64,000 nt of DNA from Adiantum capillus-veneris. Its lineage: Eukaryota > Streptophyta > Polypodiopsida > Polypodiales > Pteridaceae. Below are positions 52,561 through 63,480 of the stretch, one piece after another. The stretch's first letter is position 1. Each line of letters begins with the position of its first letter. The position numbers were made by a program, and so were the translations under genes. Where the stretch lies: assembly GCA_014529385.2 (NCBI GenBank), contig CM043965.1, forward strand, positions 62,767,933 to 62,831,932, given 5' to 3'. The notes under the pieces were generated by a model. It was given only the letters and a program-made list of their open reading frames with translations, was not told the DNA's origin and searched no databases.

Positions 52561-53972
52561 CACTTTGGCTCATGATTTCTTCATTCATTCTTGATACTTG
52601 AAAAAATTTAAGGACAAGATCTTGCTCCTGTGAGGAGGACCCTTCTCCCAAATCCAAACTTCTAGGCAGTCCAAAAGATCTCTCTATCAACCGTTTCGAA
52701 AAGTTCTTGTAATGCTACAACTTTTCTAGAGATTCTTACAATCCCTCAAATCTGTCAAGTTGAGGAGCTCACTACACACATCAGCAGATGTGTTGTGTCT
52801 AATTGTGTACCTTGTTGAAAAGTCTTTGCCAGCTGCAACTTTTCTACGTGCACAAACCAAGAGATCATTCCAATCCCTCTAGAAGTAAATTTTAAAAAAA
52901 GTCTTGCAACTTGTCAAGCGGTTCAGCCAATATCTCTTCATCACATCCTGAAATTTTCTATAGAAACCCTAATTCGCTGCTGAAAACCCTAATTTTTAAA
53001 AATTGATAGAATCAAGATCCTATCACATCCTTGCGTAGACCTCATCAAGAGGATCAACTTTGAATTTTAACACATATCCAAATTCTTATTGCAATTTTGA
53101 AAAATTGGGATGCCCAAAAACTCTTCATCTTGTGTAAAAACTTTAAAACTGCCACATCCCAGCGTGATTTGCGGTGCTTTTCATGGATGTCTCTTTTCAG
53201 ATTTTGATCCTCTTTTCTGGGTGTCCATAGCCATCGGCTAATATTCCCCATTCCCCTTGGGCCTCTAGGGTTTTGCTATGTCATACATTTTGGACATTGC
53301 TACTTTTGGGATGACAGAGGATATACCACACATGTAGTTTTATCTCATAGGCTGAGTTTGGCATTTCAAAGACGCCAATAAGATCCTACTTTCCTCATTA
53401 CTTTTGGTAATTGCAACTAATTAATTTTGTGAATTAATTGAGATTAGCACACACAAAGCATGAAATATGTAGACGACATCCTGATGGTCTGGTGGAGATC
53501 CCAGGGGCATGTCCGCTTGGAGAAACTGCCAAGACGAAAGTAAAGAGAGATGTAAATAGTGCACTAGAGGGCATTGATGTGGTCTATTAGAGATTAGTGG
53601 GTTCAGCTCAAGAAATTCTCCCTGTTTGGTAGAAGTGCTTTAGAAAATGGATGTGGCCACTGTATTATGGGCATTTCAAAGCATGAACTACCTGTCATTT
53701 TTAAGTTGAGACATCAACAAGGAGGCATCCCCCAATACTTTAATTCTTCTATTGGAAGTGACTACTTTGTTGCCCTGCCTTGTGTAAGTATTATTTTGAT
53801 TCCATGTCTATGAGCATCGCCAATGCAGAACTTTTGTAACAACAGTTTTAGCCAAGAGATTCCATAAAACCATTCTCACCCATAGCATTTGTCTTATAAA
53901 ATGCTAGTAACCTAACAAAAATAGCACTACTATTTAAAGTGGCTCTCCTCACATGTAAACTCTTGCTTGTAG
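52561..53972. other. Decayed LTR-4 sequence, then host intron
   Basis: To about 53270 the minus strand has broken, protein-like frames that may be upstream LTR-4 pol, but no motif is certain. From about 53270 to the acceptor at 53972 the sequence is AT-rich, ordinary intron with nothing recognised. The acceptor region is CTTGCTTGTAG. Confidence 0.4.
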
Positions 53973-54088
53973 GAACTTGAGGCTTATAAGAAATGCTTCA
54001 ATGATCTAAAAATAACCATCTGGAAGAAAGATCGGATGTTGGAGAAAAGTAAACGTACAGAAGAGCTTATCAAGTCGACTTTAAAAAG
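53973..54088 (+). CDS. Host-gene exon, coiled-coil segment (38 codons plus 2 bases)
   Basis: Acceptor CTCTTGCTTGTAG and donor AAAAAG/GTATGA enclose ELEAYKKCFNDLKITIWKKD and RMLEKSKRTEELIKSTLK, followed by AG of a split Arg codon. It enters in phase 0, matching the exit of the exon at 6562-6621. Composition and helix-forming character match the earlier exons. No following exon was found before 64000. Confidence 0.72.
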
Positions 54089-55327
54089 GTATGACAAAAG
54101 AAAATATTGCTTATGTTTATTCTTTTAAGAGGAACACCCCATTGGTTCCCGTATTTAGATTGTGATGGGTGCACTGAGCATTATTCTCATAACTCTCTGA
54201 GTATAATCACATCTTTTTGTTCCTTCTGTCACCTGATTTGTCTTGCCCGCAACATTCTATAATGTATCCTCTTTCTAAATTCCATAATATGAGACTAATT
54301 TTAATGGCCCATTCTGTATGCCTTTATGTCATTAGTTGAAAGTCACGTTTATTAATTTGTAAAATGGGCCTGGAAGCAAGTTATCTTCTTATCAATGTTT
54401 GTTTTAGAGGAGTCCCGCTTTTCAAAAGAAGATGGATCGCCAACAGTCAGAACTTACTCCCCCCTTTTGTCTTTTTTAAGGCGGGCTAAAAACTTCAACT
54501 GAAATCTCTTCCCTCACCAACTACCTTGTTTGGGTAGAGTTTCCTAACCTCCTATTGCACTAACACAACCATCTTAAGGCCATAGAATCGACTCTGAGCA
54601 AGGTCCTATGGGGAAGCCCGAGGCCGGATTACAAATCTTCTTGGCACCCATAGGTGCTGGTAGAGACGGACCTCTCTAAGTATACGAAGAAAATGGATTT
54701 CCCGAAGCTCCCTCCAGGCTCCTGCTATTGACATTCTCATGGATGATCCTTGATCAAAGGTGTTGGAGGCTCGGTATTGGGAGTGAGGGCTCATCATTTT
54801 TTGAGCAAGGTAGGAGGTTGGACCAGGTAGGCCTGTGAGAACATGGAGAGGCATCTATGGCTTGTCCAATGAAGACAGCAGGGGTGAGCATTGCCCTTCA
54901 AGGGGGACAACAGAGACTGGGAGGCTTTTCAGTTTTTATTACTCATGAAACTATTTTCAATCAACATGTGAAAGAACACGAACACATGCAGAATGAGAGC
55001 GTATACGAGTGTTATTTGGCAGGGATAAAAGTCGACGACTGGTGGTGGTTTTGCCTGTGCCAAAGATCAAATGCATGTCTTCTAGAAAACTAGTGGGTCA
55101 TCCACTTCTGGGGTCGACTTCTAGAGAGGGTTTTGGTTGGATTCCTCCTTGCACGCTTGTGTGATACCTTGGCCGCCAGGTAGGGGTAGCCAACCATTGT
55201 GCTTTGGCAATGACATGGAACATTACGTCTTTTTGATTTTCTTGAGCTTTTGTTTAGGCTAGATCAAAGGGCTCATCAAGAACTTTCTATGGTCTGGTAG
55301 AGTTGGACAGCCTGTATGTGCTAAGGA
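54089..55327. other. Host intron, then decayed LINE-like sequence
   Basis: AT-rich intron to about 54420. From 54430 the composition changes; the stretch ending at 55327 includes GLIKNFLWSGRVGQPVCAKD (+), matching the late RT motif RLIRNFLWSGRDTQ of LINE-A, so at least 55255-55327 is LINE-derived. The rest is unassigned. The LTR-2 copy inserted at 55328. Confidence 0.45.
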
Positions 55328-55913
55328 TGTGTAGCAGGGCTACAGTGTCACAGACATCGGACAGACAGTTAGTTGCAGTTGGGCTTGAGTTCACACTGGG
55401 CGGACTCTCGCCTGGGCAGTGACACGTGGCAAGTGTTACGGATGGTGGTCCAGTGGACACCGTGGCCAGATCACCACCACCTCAGTTAGGAGATAGGCTT
55501 AGCTGGACTGGGATATGTGCCAGCTATTGGTGGGTCTTAGGAGGTACATATGAGTGGTTGGTTCCAGTCGTGGCTACGTATCATTATCCACGTCGTATGG
55601 TTTAGCGTCCAGTCTCGAGTCCCGAGTCTAGAGTTCTGCATGCCACTGGCACTCTCCCTGCACATTGGAGCCTCGACACCCCCATTGTACCTTGAGTCCT
55701 GGGCTTGGAGCTGTGTGTGCTGCCAGCCAGAGTTGTACGGTTCTTTGAGCTTGTCGAGTTCCATTGAGTTGAGTCTGCAAATGTGTTTTGAGTTGTATCG
55801 TGTCTTGAGCAGTCATGTTCCTATGTGATGTTTCTTCTGTTGGAGTGAGGTTTCATGCATACTGCACTAAGGAGCACCCACCCTAGAGAGCACGACACCT
55901 TTTCCTCGCTACA
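55328..55913 (+). mobile_element. 5' LTR of the third LTR-2 copy (586 bp)
   Basis: TGTAGCAGGGCTACAGTGTC to CTCGCTACA. Very similar to 31921-32500 and to 10494-11080. Followed by AGTGCTCTCATTTTTTTGCA and the LTR-2 leader. Confidence 0.85.
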
Positions 55914-56560
55914 AGTGCTCTCATTTTTTTGCACACCCAGTGGGACCTCAACTGAAGTCTCACTCCGTCGAAAGTCGAGGAGCTACGTGGTTTCAGCTCT
56001 CGGTATCACTCGGTTTGTTTGCACAGGTCTGGGCCTGCCTCAGGATTGGTCCCGTCTAATTTTCCCTCGACCTCCTTAGTTTTCAACCTGCTCGTCTAGA
56101 CTTGCTTGACTAGTCTCTCGTCCTGGTCCAGTAGTCTCTCGGCTTGGGACTAGTCCTTCTCGTCCAGGTCTAGTCAAGTGGCCTTCTTGTCCACGTCTAG
56201 TCAAGTGGCCTTCTCGTCCAGGTCTAGTCTCTCTCGTCCAAGTCCAGCTAAGTGGTCCAGTCACTCGCTTTAGTCTAGTGGCGATTGGACCAGTTTCAAC
56301 AAGTTACAACAAGTTACAAGGTCTTCGTCCCCAAAGCTTGGGTGGGCTTTTGGTCACTTCATGGCACATACAAGGCAGTCGAAAGAGCGACAAAGCCCAC
56401 TACTCAGCCCTCTAAAGTACTACCACAGGAAGCGTCAACCCTTCGTGCCAAGTAGAAGTCCACCAGCCCCATTACCCCTACCTTCCCCTGCAGCTACCTC
56501 CATTCCCTCAATTAGTTCTTCACCTCCCCAATGACCCCCATCAATAAACTTCTCATCCCC
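55914..56560 (+). other. LTR-2 leader with tandem repeats
   Basis: Contains an array of about 28-bp units built on CTCGTCCAGGTCTAGTCAAG (56095-56290), then AAAGCTTGGGTGGGC and a Pro/Ser-coding lead into gag. The same motifs occur in both other LTR-2 copies. Confidence 0.7.
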
Positions 56561-56561
56561 T

Positions 56562-58110
56562 TTGTTGCAGCAAGCTCCAGTGCAACAAGCTGTTACGCAG
56601 ATGGCCATGGAGGAGCTCACAAGCGTTCTAGCTAAGGTGAATATTAACTTTCGGACTTTCAAGGGTCTATCCACAGAGGATGCCGACGACCATGCCCGGA
56701 GGTTTGTTTCTCTTTGCAGAGCTCGTGCTTTCAACCGTGAAGATGCCTACTTAGTGCTCTTCCCATCTACCTTAGCTTGCTTATTAGACAAGTGGTACAG
56801 TCAGTTTGCTGAAAACCACTTTACTACTTGGGCCACATTGAGGCAACACTTCTGTGAAGCTTTCAGGCCAGGGGACTTCCAAGAAAAGGTTCTGGATGAG
56901 TTGGCCAACTTGATGCTTCAGCCCAAAGAGACTTTTGTAGAACTCATGACCAGACCATAGTCTAACTCATGACCAGACCAAAGTCTCTGGTCGCCAAGCT
57001 TCCTCAGCAACTAGGTGAGTTTATGGTTAAGAAATGGGTAGAGAAGGCTGTTCCAAAGCAACTAGGTGAGTTTATGGTTAAGAAATGGGTAGAGAAGGCT
57101 GCTCCAAAGCAACTAGGTGAGTTTATGGTTAAGAAATGGGTAGAGAAGGCTCTTCCAAAGACTTCTCAAGAAAAACTCAGAGAGAATCTCCGACCTGACG
57201 CCAACCTAGAGTAGTTTGTTGCTGCTGCTACTAGGATAGAGGGGGCAAGGAAAGTGTTTACCGACTCTTCTCAGGTAGAGACTGCCTTTGTACTTTTGGA
57301 AAGTCCATCTGATCCTTTAACTTCTTTACGTAGGGAGCTTGAAGCCTTGAAGTTACAACGAGCTCTTCAAGCGGAGAGATCATTCTCTCTCCAACAGGAG
57401 AAGCCCCCTCATCAAGAGGCCATCGACCAGATTAAGCGCGAGCTAGAAGAGCTAAGGACTTAGCAGGAGTCTAAGGCCGTGGCTGGTGTACCTCATGCCG
57501 TTCGCCAGGGCACCCTCCACAAGAATGCCCCCTTTGGGCTTATTGCCACTTCTGCGAGAAGTCCGGACATGAGGACAAGGATTGTTACTACCTCAAAGGA
57601 TTGCGACAAATACAGCAAAGTCTTCTTCAACAAGGGCCAGCACCTGCATCCAATATGGTTTCCCCCTATGGCCATCCAAACCACATGCCGACTTTGTTGA
57701 CAGCCCCTCCTATGCAAGGTATGCAAAGTCCTTTTCCCTCTCAGAGCTTTTATCATGCCCATGCTCCCTTATCCCCTCAAAGCTTCTATGCCTCCCCCTC
57801 CAACTCCATGCACCAGGAGCAAGGACCACCTCGCCCTTCGACTCGCCCATTGAATCGGCCCATTTTGTGCTACAGATGCGGGGAATATGGTCATTACCAA
57901 AGAAAATGCCCCCTGCCAGAAGGGTCCCCTCCCTGCTGTCATTGCCCCGAAACGAAAGATCACTACAGTAAGGATTGCTCTAAACTTCGTGCATCCACGG
58001 CTTCGAACCCAAGTCAAAACCAGAATGAGTTTACCTTTCCCAAGCTCAATTTGATAGCTCTTAGTACCATTCCTCAGCCGCCCCCTTTTGCCCATCTGGC
58101 TACCCCTCAA
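56562..58110 (+). pseudogene. LTR-2 gag (copy at 56 kb), most complete
   Basis: MLQQAPVQQAVTQMAMEELT, DDHARRFVSLCRARAFNRED, KWYSQFAENHFTTWATLRQH, FRPGDFQEKVLDELANLMLQ: the full capsid region. It is followed by a 23-bp tandem duplication (56941-56986) that shifts the frame, a 51-bp triplication, stops at 57212 (GAG-to-TAG) and 57461-57463, and the knuckles CHFCEKSGHEDKDC, CYRCGEYGHYQRKC and CCHCPETKDHYSKDC. The first knuckle lies in a shifted frame near 57490. Confidence 0.82.
57008..57160 (+). repeat. 51-bp in-frame triplication in LTR-2 gag
   Basis: Three units (57008-57058, 57059-57109, 57110-57160), each encoding QLGEFMVKKWVEKAxPK with one varying codon. The other two gag copies have a single unit. 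Confidence 0.92.
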
Positions 58111-58121
58111 GATAAGCTGCA

Positions 58122-59724
58122 GTGGGTAGAGGAGCCATGGGGCGTCCTCACTTGGCCCAGAGAGCCGCTCTCGGTCTTAGCATTCCAGCACGTTCAACTC
58201 CCCCACAAATTCTCACAACAATGGATACCCTGCCTTCAATTGTTGACAAGCCATCACCCAGTGACAAGCAAGAATCCAAATCTTTCCTCTCCGATATTGA
58301 TGAAGCCTTCTTGGAAGCAGTTTCCGATCTATAGAAGATCAAGGTACCAGAGAAGCCATTGATAGAAAAAGAAAATCTTACAGCAGAGACAATCTTGAAG
58401 AGCACCTTCCAACAAGTGTCCCTCTACGACGTGTTGCGGCTAGATGCGAGTTTAGAAGTGACACCCTTGTTGTTATTCAATCACTTTACCCCGGAGCAAG
58501 TCCTAGTGGCGGGCACCCCTGAGTGCGACCATCAGAGTCCTATATGATATCCCATCCCGCTGCTCCCCTCACTGATTATAGAAGCCCTGGTCTCATTGTG
58601 TCCGTCTTGCGGCAAAAATTCTCAGAGTGATAGTGGCTGGTGGATCTGGCATCAACCTGATGCCCGAGTTCACTATATTAGCTCTAGGTCTACAGCCGAT
58701 TCGCCCTGCTCCCTTCACAGTAACATTGGCCGACCAGGGACAATCTACCCAGTGAGCATAGTGGACAAAGTGCCTCTGCAGGTACAAGACTTGACCTTTA
58801 ACTTGGGATTTTGTTGTGGTTCGTCTTCCCTAGGTTGAGGGTGGATTTCCCTTGCTCATCGGTAGACCATGGCTGCGACACACTACAGCACTTCATGATT
58901 GGGGAAACGATGCCATGTGGATACATACTCCTGGCTCCCCAATGCAACCCATTTGCCTAGAAGGAGGCATGGATCCCGTCGTGCAGCATAGTTATTTGTC
59001 CCTAGAGACCAGCCTTGAATTAGAACAGACTACTACACCTGACGGGTCAGACGAAGATCTGCTGGAGTGGTTGGATGCTACCAAATCTATGCCTTGTTTA
59101 TGGAGTCTATATTCAATGTTTGCCTTCGGGTACACCCTCTTTCAATGTTTCCATAGTAACTAAACCCAGTGAGATTCTTGAGTCAGCTCAAAGCGTTGAG
59201 GTCATAACACCGACTCACCATGCGCCTTTGGTGGAAGCCTTTGGATTGGGTGAGCCTATGAAGATTCATAGTAGCGGAAACAGATCTCCTCTACATGAGT
59301 CCCCCCCACCTCATCAGCCCCATTGGTGTCTGCTTCTCCGACCAAAAATAAGCTCTCCTCTGTGTCTAGCGAACTCCCCTTCGTCGAGCTTCCTCAAGGC
59401 GGGATACAACAAATAAATGTTGACCCTGCTTATGATGTCTCTCTGCTCCTTGATGCAGCAACCTCTTCACCTATAGGGAATTCTTTAGCAGTGCCATCTC
59501 CAGACCCAGTAAAAGGAAGACAATTCTGCGGCTTTTGTACCCACCCCGTGCTACTAGTGAAGATGCAGAGCAGATTGCTATGGTCCGTGTCACAGAAGAT
59601 AGGGTTAGCCTTATTCAAGGTTACAAAAGCATCAAGCAATACTGATTTTGGAGGAGATTGGTTTGTAAAACTAGCGGGAAGACCAGTGGGGTTACTGCTA
59701 TGTGCACCTTCTGCCAGGAATTAG
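58122..59724 (+). pseudogene. LTR-2 protease region and 3' segment (copy at 56 kb)
   Basis: Linker (RAALGLSIPARSTPP), then GGSGINLMPEFTILALG with the catalytic Asp changed to Ala (VIVAGGSG near 58632), a frameshift at 58738, PLLIGRPWLRHTTALHDW, an acidic tail, then a segment shared with 30840-31120 (EDRVSLIQGYKSIKQY and CTFCQELDYHKFKVEWEAIC in one frame). No RT or integrase follows. A TAG at 58332-58334 stands where relatives have a Gln codon. Confidence 0.75.
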
Positions 59725-59779
59725 ACTACCACAAATTCAAAGTTGAGTGGGAGGCTATCTGTGCACGTGTATGTGCACC

Positions 59780-60110
59780 CACCCCTTCACTACCCCTCCC
59801 TACCCCCTCCCACCCTCACTCGCCCCTACCCCTCTCTCTCTCTCGCCCTTACCCACCCCCTCACACCGTCACTCGCCCCTACCCAGACCCTCACTCGCCC
59901 CCCCTCGCCCCTACACACCCCCTCTCTCCTCCTCACCCCTACCTAGGCCCCCTGGCCCCTACCCACCCCCTCTCTCTCCCTCGCCCCTACCCACTTCCTA
60001 CTCTCCCCTACCCTCTTCCTACTCGCCCCTACCCTCACCCCTATCCACCCCTTTCCTCTTGCTCTCGCCCCTACCCTCCCTAGCCGAGGCCCTACCTTTT
60101 CCTGTCTCTT
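59780..60110 (+). repeat. C-rich minisatellite in LTR-2 (copy at 56 kb)
   Basis: CACTCGCCCCTACCCACCC-type imperfect repeats, homologous in place and composition to 31120-31600. 60111-60194 beyond it is unassigned. Confidence 0.85.
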
Positions 60111-60249
60111 CCCCTAACCTCACTACAATGCCTCAACCTACCTTGTTCTTGAGTGTAGCTAAGCAAATTTTTTGGATTTTGTGTCTGTGTGCAGGATGTA
60201 CTGAAAAGCACTACAAAGATCTGAGCCAAGAAATTCCCAGTACTCCAAG

Positions 60250-61222
60250 AAAAAGTTGGGAGTCAAGCCATCCTCACCTGACAGCTACCACGGGGGAGTG
60301 CACTAAGAGCCGTGTGCAGCTCCTCTAGTTGTAAAGGCAGCTCAAGCCTTTGGCGCATCTCCTCAGTCAGAAGATAAGGCATGTGTGCCCACACCTGCTC
60401 TCTGCATGCATCCTGACGCTCTGACTGGGGCTCTGTAGGACAGTTATCATAGTAAAAGTCAGTAGCAACTGCACGCATGTCCTCTGCTCTAAAGCAACTG
60501 ACCCGTCAGGCCTCCTCAACTAACTGACCTTGGCATGCGTATGTCGAGGTCCCACTGTCTCAAAGAAAGCATCTGTCACTCTGTCACCCACCTGGGTCCA
60601 CTGAGATGCCTATCGATGGAAACCAAACTTGTGGCGCCTCTCCTCTGTGTTGACGAGCTCCTGGCGAGCCTGCTGTAATTGCTCCTCCAACCAAGGACTG
60701 TCTGGATGCTGCTCATGTATCCTCTGCAAGGAAGCAACGCCCCGTCTGAGACACTGCTCCTCCTCTCTCGCTGCAGCCAGGCGAGCTGAAGACTTCTGAA
60801 GAAAGAGTCGACTAAGCTGAGCAAGTCCTGAGGCCACTTTGTCAGCAGGAGATTCCTGCATGTCTAAGCTCTCTGTCCAAAGAGCCTCCACTCGCCCTCT
60901 CAGTGCTGAGTCCAACAGGACCCTCTGTGGGATGCGAAGCATCGTGCTCCCCCTTTGCCTATCAGTCACTATAAGGATCACTGGAGCATGGTCCGAAAAG
61001 GAGGTCCCTGCAAGAATGCCTACTGTCCCACCCAAGTCATAGTAGTGGTCACTAGTGTAGAAGCGATCTATCCAAGATAGATTCACGCCTCCCACTCTGC
61101 GGTCCGAACGAGAGAAGGCTAGGCTGTCTGGGGGCCTCACAAAGCTGGCATGCTGCCACACATCTGAAACCCGCAGTCATACAAAACCTCTCCCAAGCTG
61201 CCAGCTCAACTCCATGCACAGT
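60250..61222 (-). pseudogene. LINE-A endonuclease C-terminal half and linker
   Basis: TVHGVELAAWERF, RPPDSLAFSRSDRRVGGVNL, SWIDRFYTSDHYYDLGGTVG, FSDHAPVILIVTDRQRGSTM, RIPQRVLLDSALRGRVEALW, and a Gln/Glu-rich linker, then MPYLLTEEMRQRLELPLQLE of the RT lead-in. CAG is kept at 60925-60927, where the full-length copy has TAG. Confidence 0.8.
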
Positions 61223-61224
61223 GG

Positions 61225-61785
61225 AAGCATAAATGTTGCGGGCAAAAAAGGCAACAAAAGGTGTGTCCCATAAAGTCCAATCCGACGTATGGCATCCATT
61301 GGCCAATGGCGGAATGAGCAGGAAAGCAGCCAGCATGTGCTCAAGCGTGCTCCAAATCTGATGATAATGCACACCCAAACCAAAGCGTGCAGCTGCTTGA
61401 GAGAAACTAGGCATAATCCCAAACGTGTCAACCACATCATCCACCGTGCATATGCCTCAACAGGAAAGGAAGTACGCCTGGCATGGCAATTGGTCAACAA
61501 GAGTAAGAGAGAATGCCCTACTCTAGTGAATGCTTTCCAAACGTAGTGAATTCCCATTTGGTTGGTGTCTGCCCAATCACATTCTTGATTGGTTGGTTAC
61601 CTCTTGTTTACTTGTTTCTTGGAAAGCCGTTACGACTCATCTTTCTTTGCATGGTAACATGCTGACATAATGAGGCAATCATGATTGTCCATGGCTGAGA
61701 TTGTTGCGCAAGAGTAGGTAATAACATGGCCTTCGTTGCAAGAGTGTGGCGGCAAAATATTTAGTCCCCCCCAAAACGCTTTGGA
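61225..61785 (-). pseudogene. LINE-B ORF2 segment inside LINE-A
   Basis: MDDVVDTFGIMPSFSQAAAR, FGLGVHYHQIWSTLEHMLAA, DWTLWDTPFVAFFARNIYAS: the LINE-B region just before the zinc-binding domain, same orientation as the host LINE. An unrelated ~100 bp lies near 61570-61670. It has neither poly(A) nor target-site duplications. Confidence 0.7.
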
Positions 61786-62436
61786 GTGCCTCGAGCTGCT
61801 AGAAAGAGGACGTGGACTCGAAAGCTAGCCTCCTCTAGGTCGGGAGAAGGATCACCTAGAAAACGTGTGAAGTTGTAGTCGAAGAAGTCTCATCTTGTGC
61901 GAATGTCAAAGCTGGTCAATGCCTAACGGATTGCTGCAAAAGAAGAAGCTTGAACTAGAAGAGGCGGCCTCAGATAGGGCTGTCCCTCGCGGTTCGTGGC
62001 GAAAGCACCACCCAAAGATCGCCTTGCTGTAGATGCGTATCCAGACCCCTGCATCTGAGGAGGAGTGTCTCAGTGTGGGATGGGTCGGGAGATAAGGCTG
62101 AGGGTCCCACCGAGGAGAGAGGAGGAGTGGGAGGTGGGGGTGAAGGTGGAGGTGGAACGGTGGTGTCTGAGGATGGCGGAGGGGGAGGTGGTGTAGGCAC
62201 CACAAATGAGGCGGAGGGAGCCTCCTTAGGGGGGTCCTGCTGAAGGGGTCAAAACGGTTCCCTATCGGAACCCAATGCTGCTGAGCTGCAGGGTTCTGCC
62301 ACCAAGGGAAGCAGTGTGGCGAGCCCGTCCCTGTCGGCGGCGACCAGGCACGTGCTGCCAACCGTCAGCTGTCTGATCATTGGCCTTTGTCGAGGTACGA
62401 GTCTATGTGTCCTGGGTAGCTGTCTGCTGGGCATTC

Positions 62437-63231
62437 TCAGCCTTGGGAGGCTGTGCATGCGCTGTGGGTCGGGTTCTCCTCCGAGGACAAGCCTTTGCTA
62501 AGTGGCCCATCTGTCTGCAAATGAAGCACTGATTCGGGAGACCCGAATACTCCACACTCTTGTCTTATCCAACCCTCGCTCATCAATGGCAACAATATCA
62601 CCTTCGGGAGGGAGTGTGTGTCTCGAACAAGAACCCGCACAGTAGGTAGACGTGCGGCCTTGGCCACAATTGAAGCTGCAGTGCACAAAGACTCCAGAAT
62701 TGTCCCGAACATGGAACCAATCGTGGGGAGAAGAGGGAGGTACTCTCGCCTCAGGCCTGGAAAGCAGACTGAGATAGGCAAGTCGGTGTCCTCCTCAAGC
62801 ATATCTGTAGCAGGGTCGAAACCATGATGCCATCGTTTGAAGTATGCTCGAGCTGCTCGGATACCTAGCGGGCTCGTCGAAATCACCTTGGCCGTCATCT
62901 TTGGAGACTCGAACTCTATCTGGTAGTACCCTCTCCGAAGGATCTGGACATCGGTGACCTTGCCCACATCGGAGAGGAGTCGGGCCTGAAGCAAATCACG
63001 AACCTCGCCATGGCTGGGTCGAGTACCAATGATCTTGCAGATAACCGAGGTGGCTTGCAAGCGTTCCACCTCGGCCATCAAGCTCGCTTGCTCTTTTGGC
63101 GAAAGAGCAAGTTGAAGGGTCGGCTCTGGGGGGTCGGGCGAGGGGGCTTCTGTAGAGTCCCTCTGAGGTGGAGCAGGGGCCGCCATTCTGTGTCTGCTGC
63201 TGGTAAAGAAGAGGGCGAAGGCGAAAGGCAA
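62437..63231 (-). pseudogene. LINE-A ORF1, N-terminal 265 codons open
   Basis: Starts MPFAFALFFTSSRHRMAAPA; a second Met (MAAPAPPQRDSTEAP) may be the real start. Then LSPKEQASLMAEVERLQATS, VICKIIGTRPSHGEVRDLLQ, FKRWHHGFDPATDMLEED, SVCFPGLRREYLPLLPTIGS and SLPKVILLP (DUF4283-like). A 1-bp shift before the knuckle (SVLHLQTDGPLSKG instead of CFICRQ...HLAKAC) ends the useful frame. The Pro-rich linker lies at 61906-62361. Confidence 0.78.
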
Positions 63232-63239
63232 AGATGACG

Positions 63240-63480
63240 GCCTGAATGCAAGTGCGTTGAGAACAACTCACAAGCAAAAAGGGAGGGGGGGACGGGGGGG
63301 ATGCTAGCGAGCAGAGGGGTGCGGGAGAGCAGGCTGGACGCTGGCTGGGCAGCACGTAGGGCGAGGCAGCGTGAAGCAAAGGCTGCGCGAGGGAGGAGGG
63401 GGGGAGAGGAGAGCGATGGCGAGCAGGGGGGGGGGGGGGGCGTGCGGGAGCAGCAGCGATCCTTGTGCTTTCGGTGCTTG
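63240..63480 (-). promoter_or_regulatory. GC-rich 5' region of LINE-A copy
   Basis: G-rich on plus (GGGGGGGACGGGGGG, G14 near 63427-63440), equivalent to 20700-21001. Expected promoter region of the element; no motif recognised. Confidence 0.45.

Larger units (their letters stand above)
6622..53972 (+). other. Giant host intron (~47.4 kb) filled with nested transposons
   Basis: The next exon in the same strand, phase and protein style is at 53973, so the simplest model is a single intron of 47,351 bp. It contains three LINE families and five LTR families, several nested in each other. Introns of this size are known from fern, cycad and conifer genes. An undetected exon between the two would shorten it; I saw none in the non-transposon parts (6622-7280 and 53480-53972). 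Confidence 0.6.
60195..63480 (-). mobile_element. LINE-A copy with embedded LINE-B segment
   Basis: Minus strand: GC-rich 5' region (63240-63480), ORF1 (63231-62437 and onward), a LINE-B piece (61785-61225) replacing about 1 kb of LINE-A, then the second half of the endonuclease (61222-60610) and the RT start (to 60195). Truncated at the 3' side near the LTR-2 minisatellite. Confidence 0.75.

Noticed and set aside
53464-53500. KYVDDILMVW peptide resembling an RT catalytic motif (+)
   Set aside because: Only the YxDD tetrapeptide matches. Upstream and downstream frames show no RT motifs, and stops follow, so it is probably chance in intronic DNA.
59747-60328. 193-codon open frame over the second minisatellite
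   Set aside because: Same reason as the 31-kb minisatellite: repeat-driven, no protein signature.
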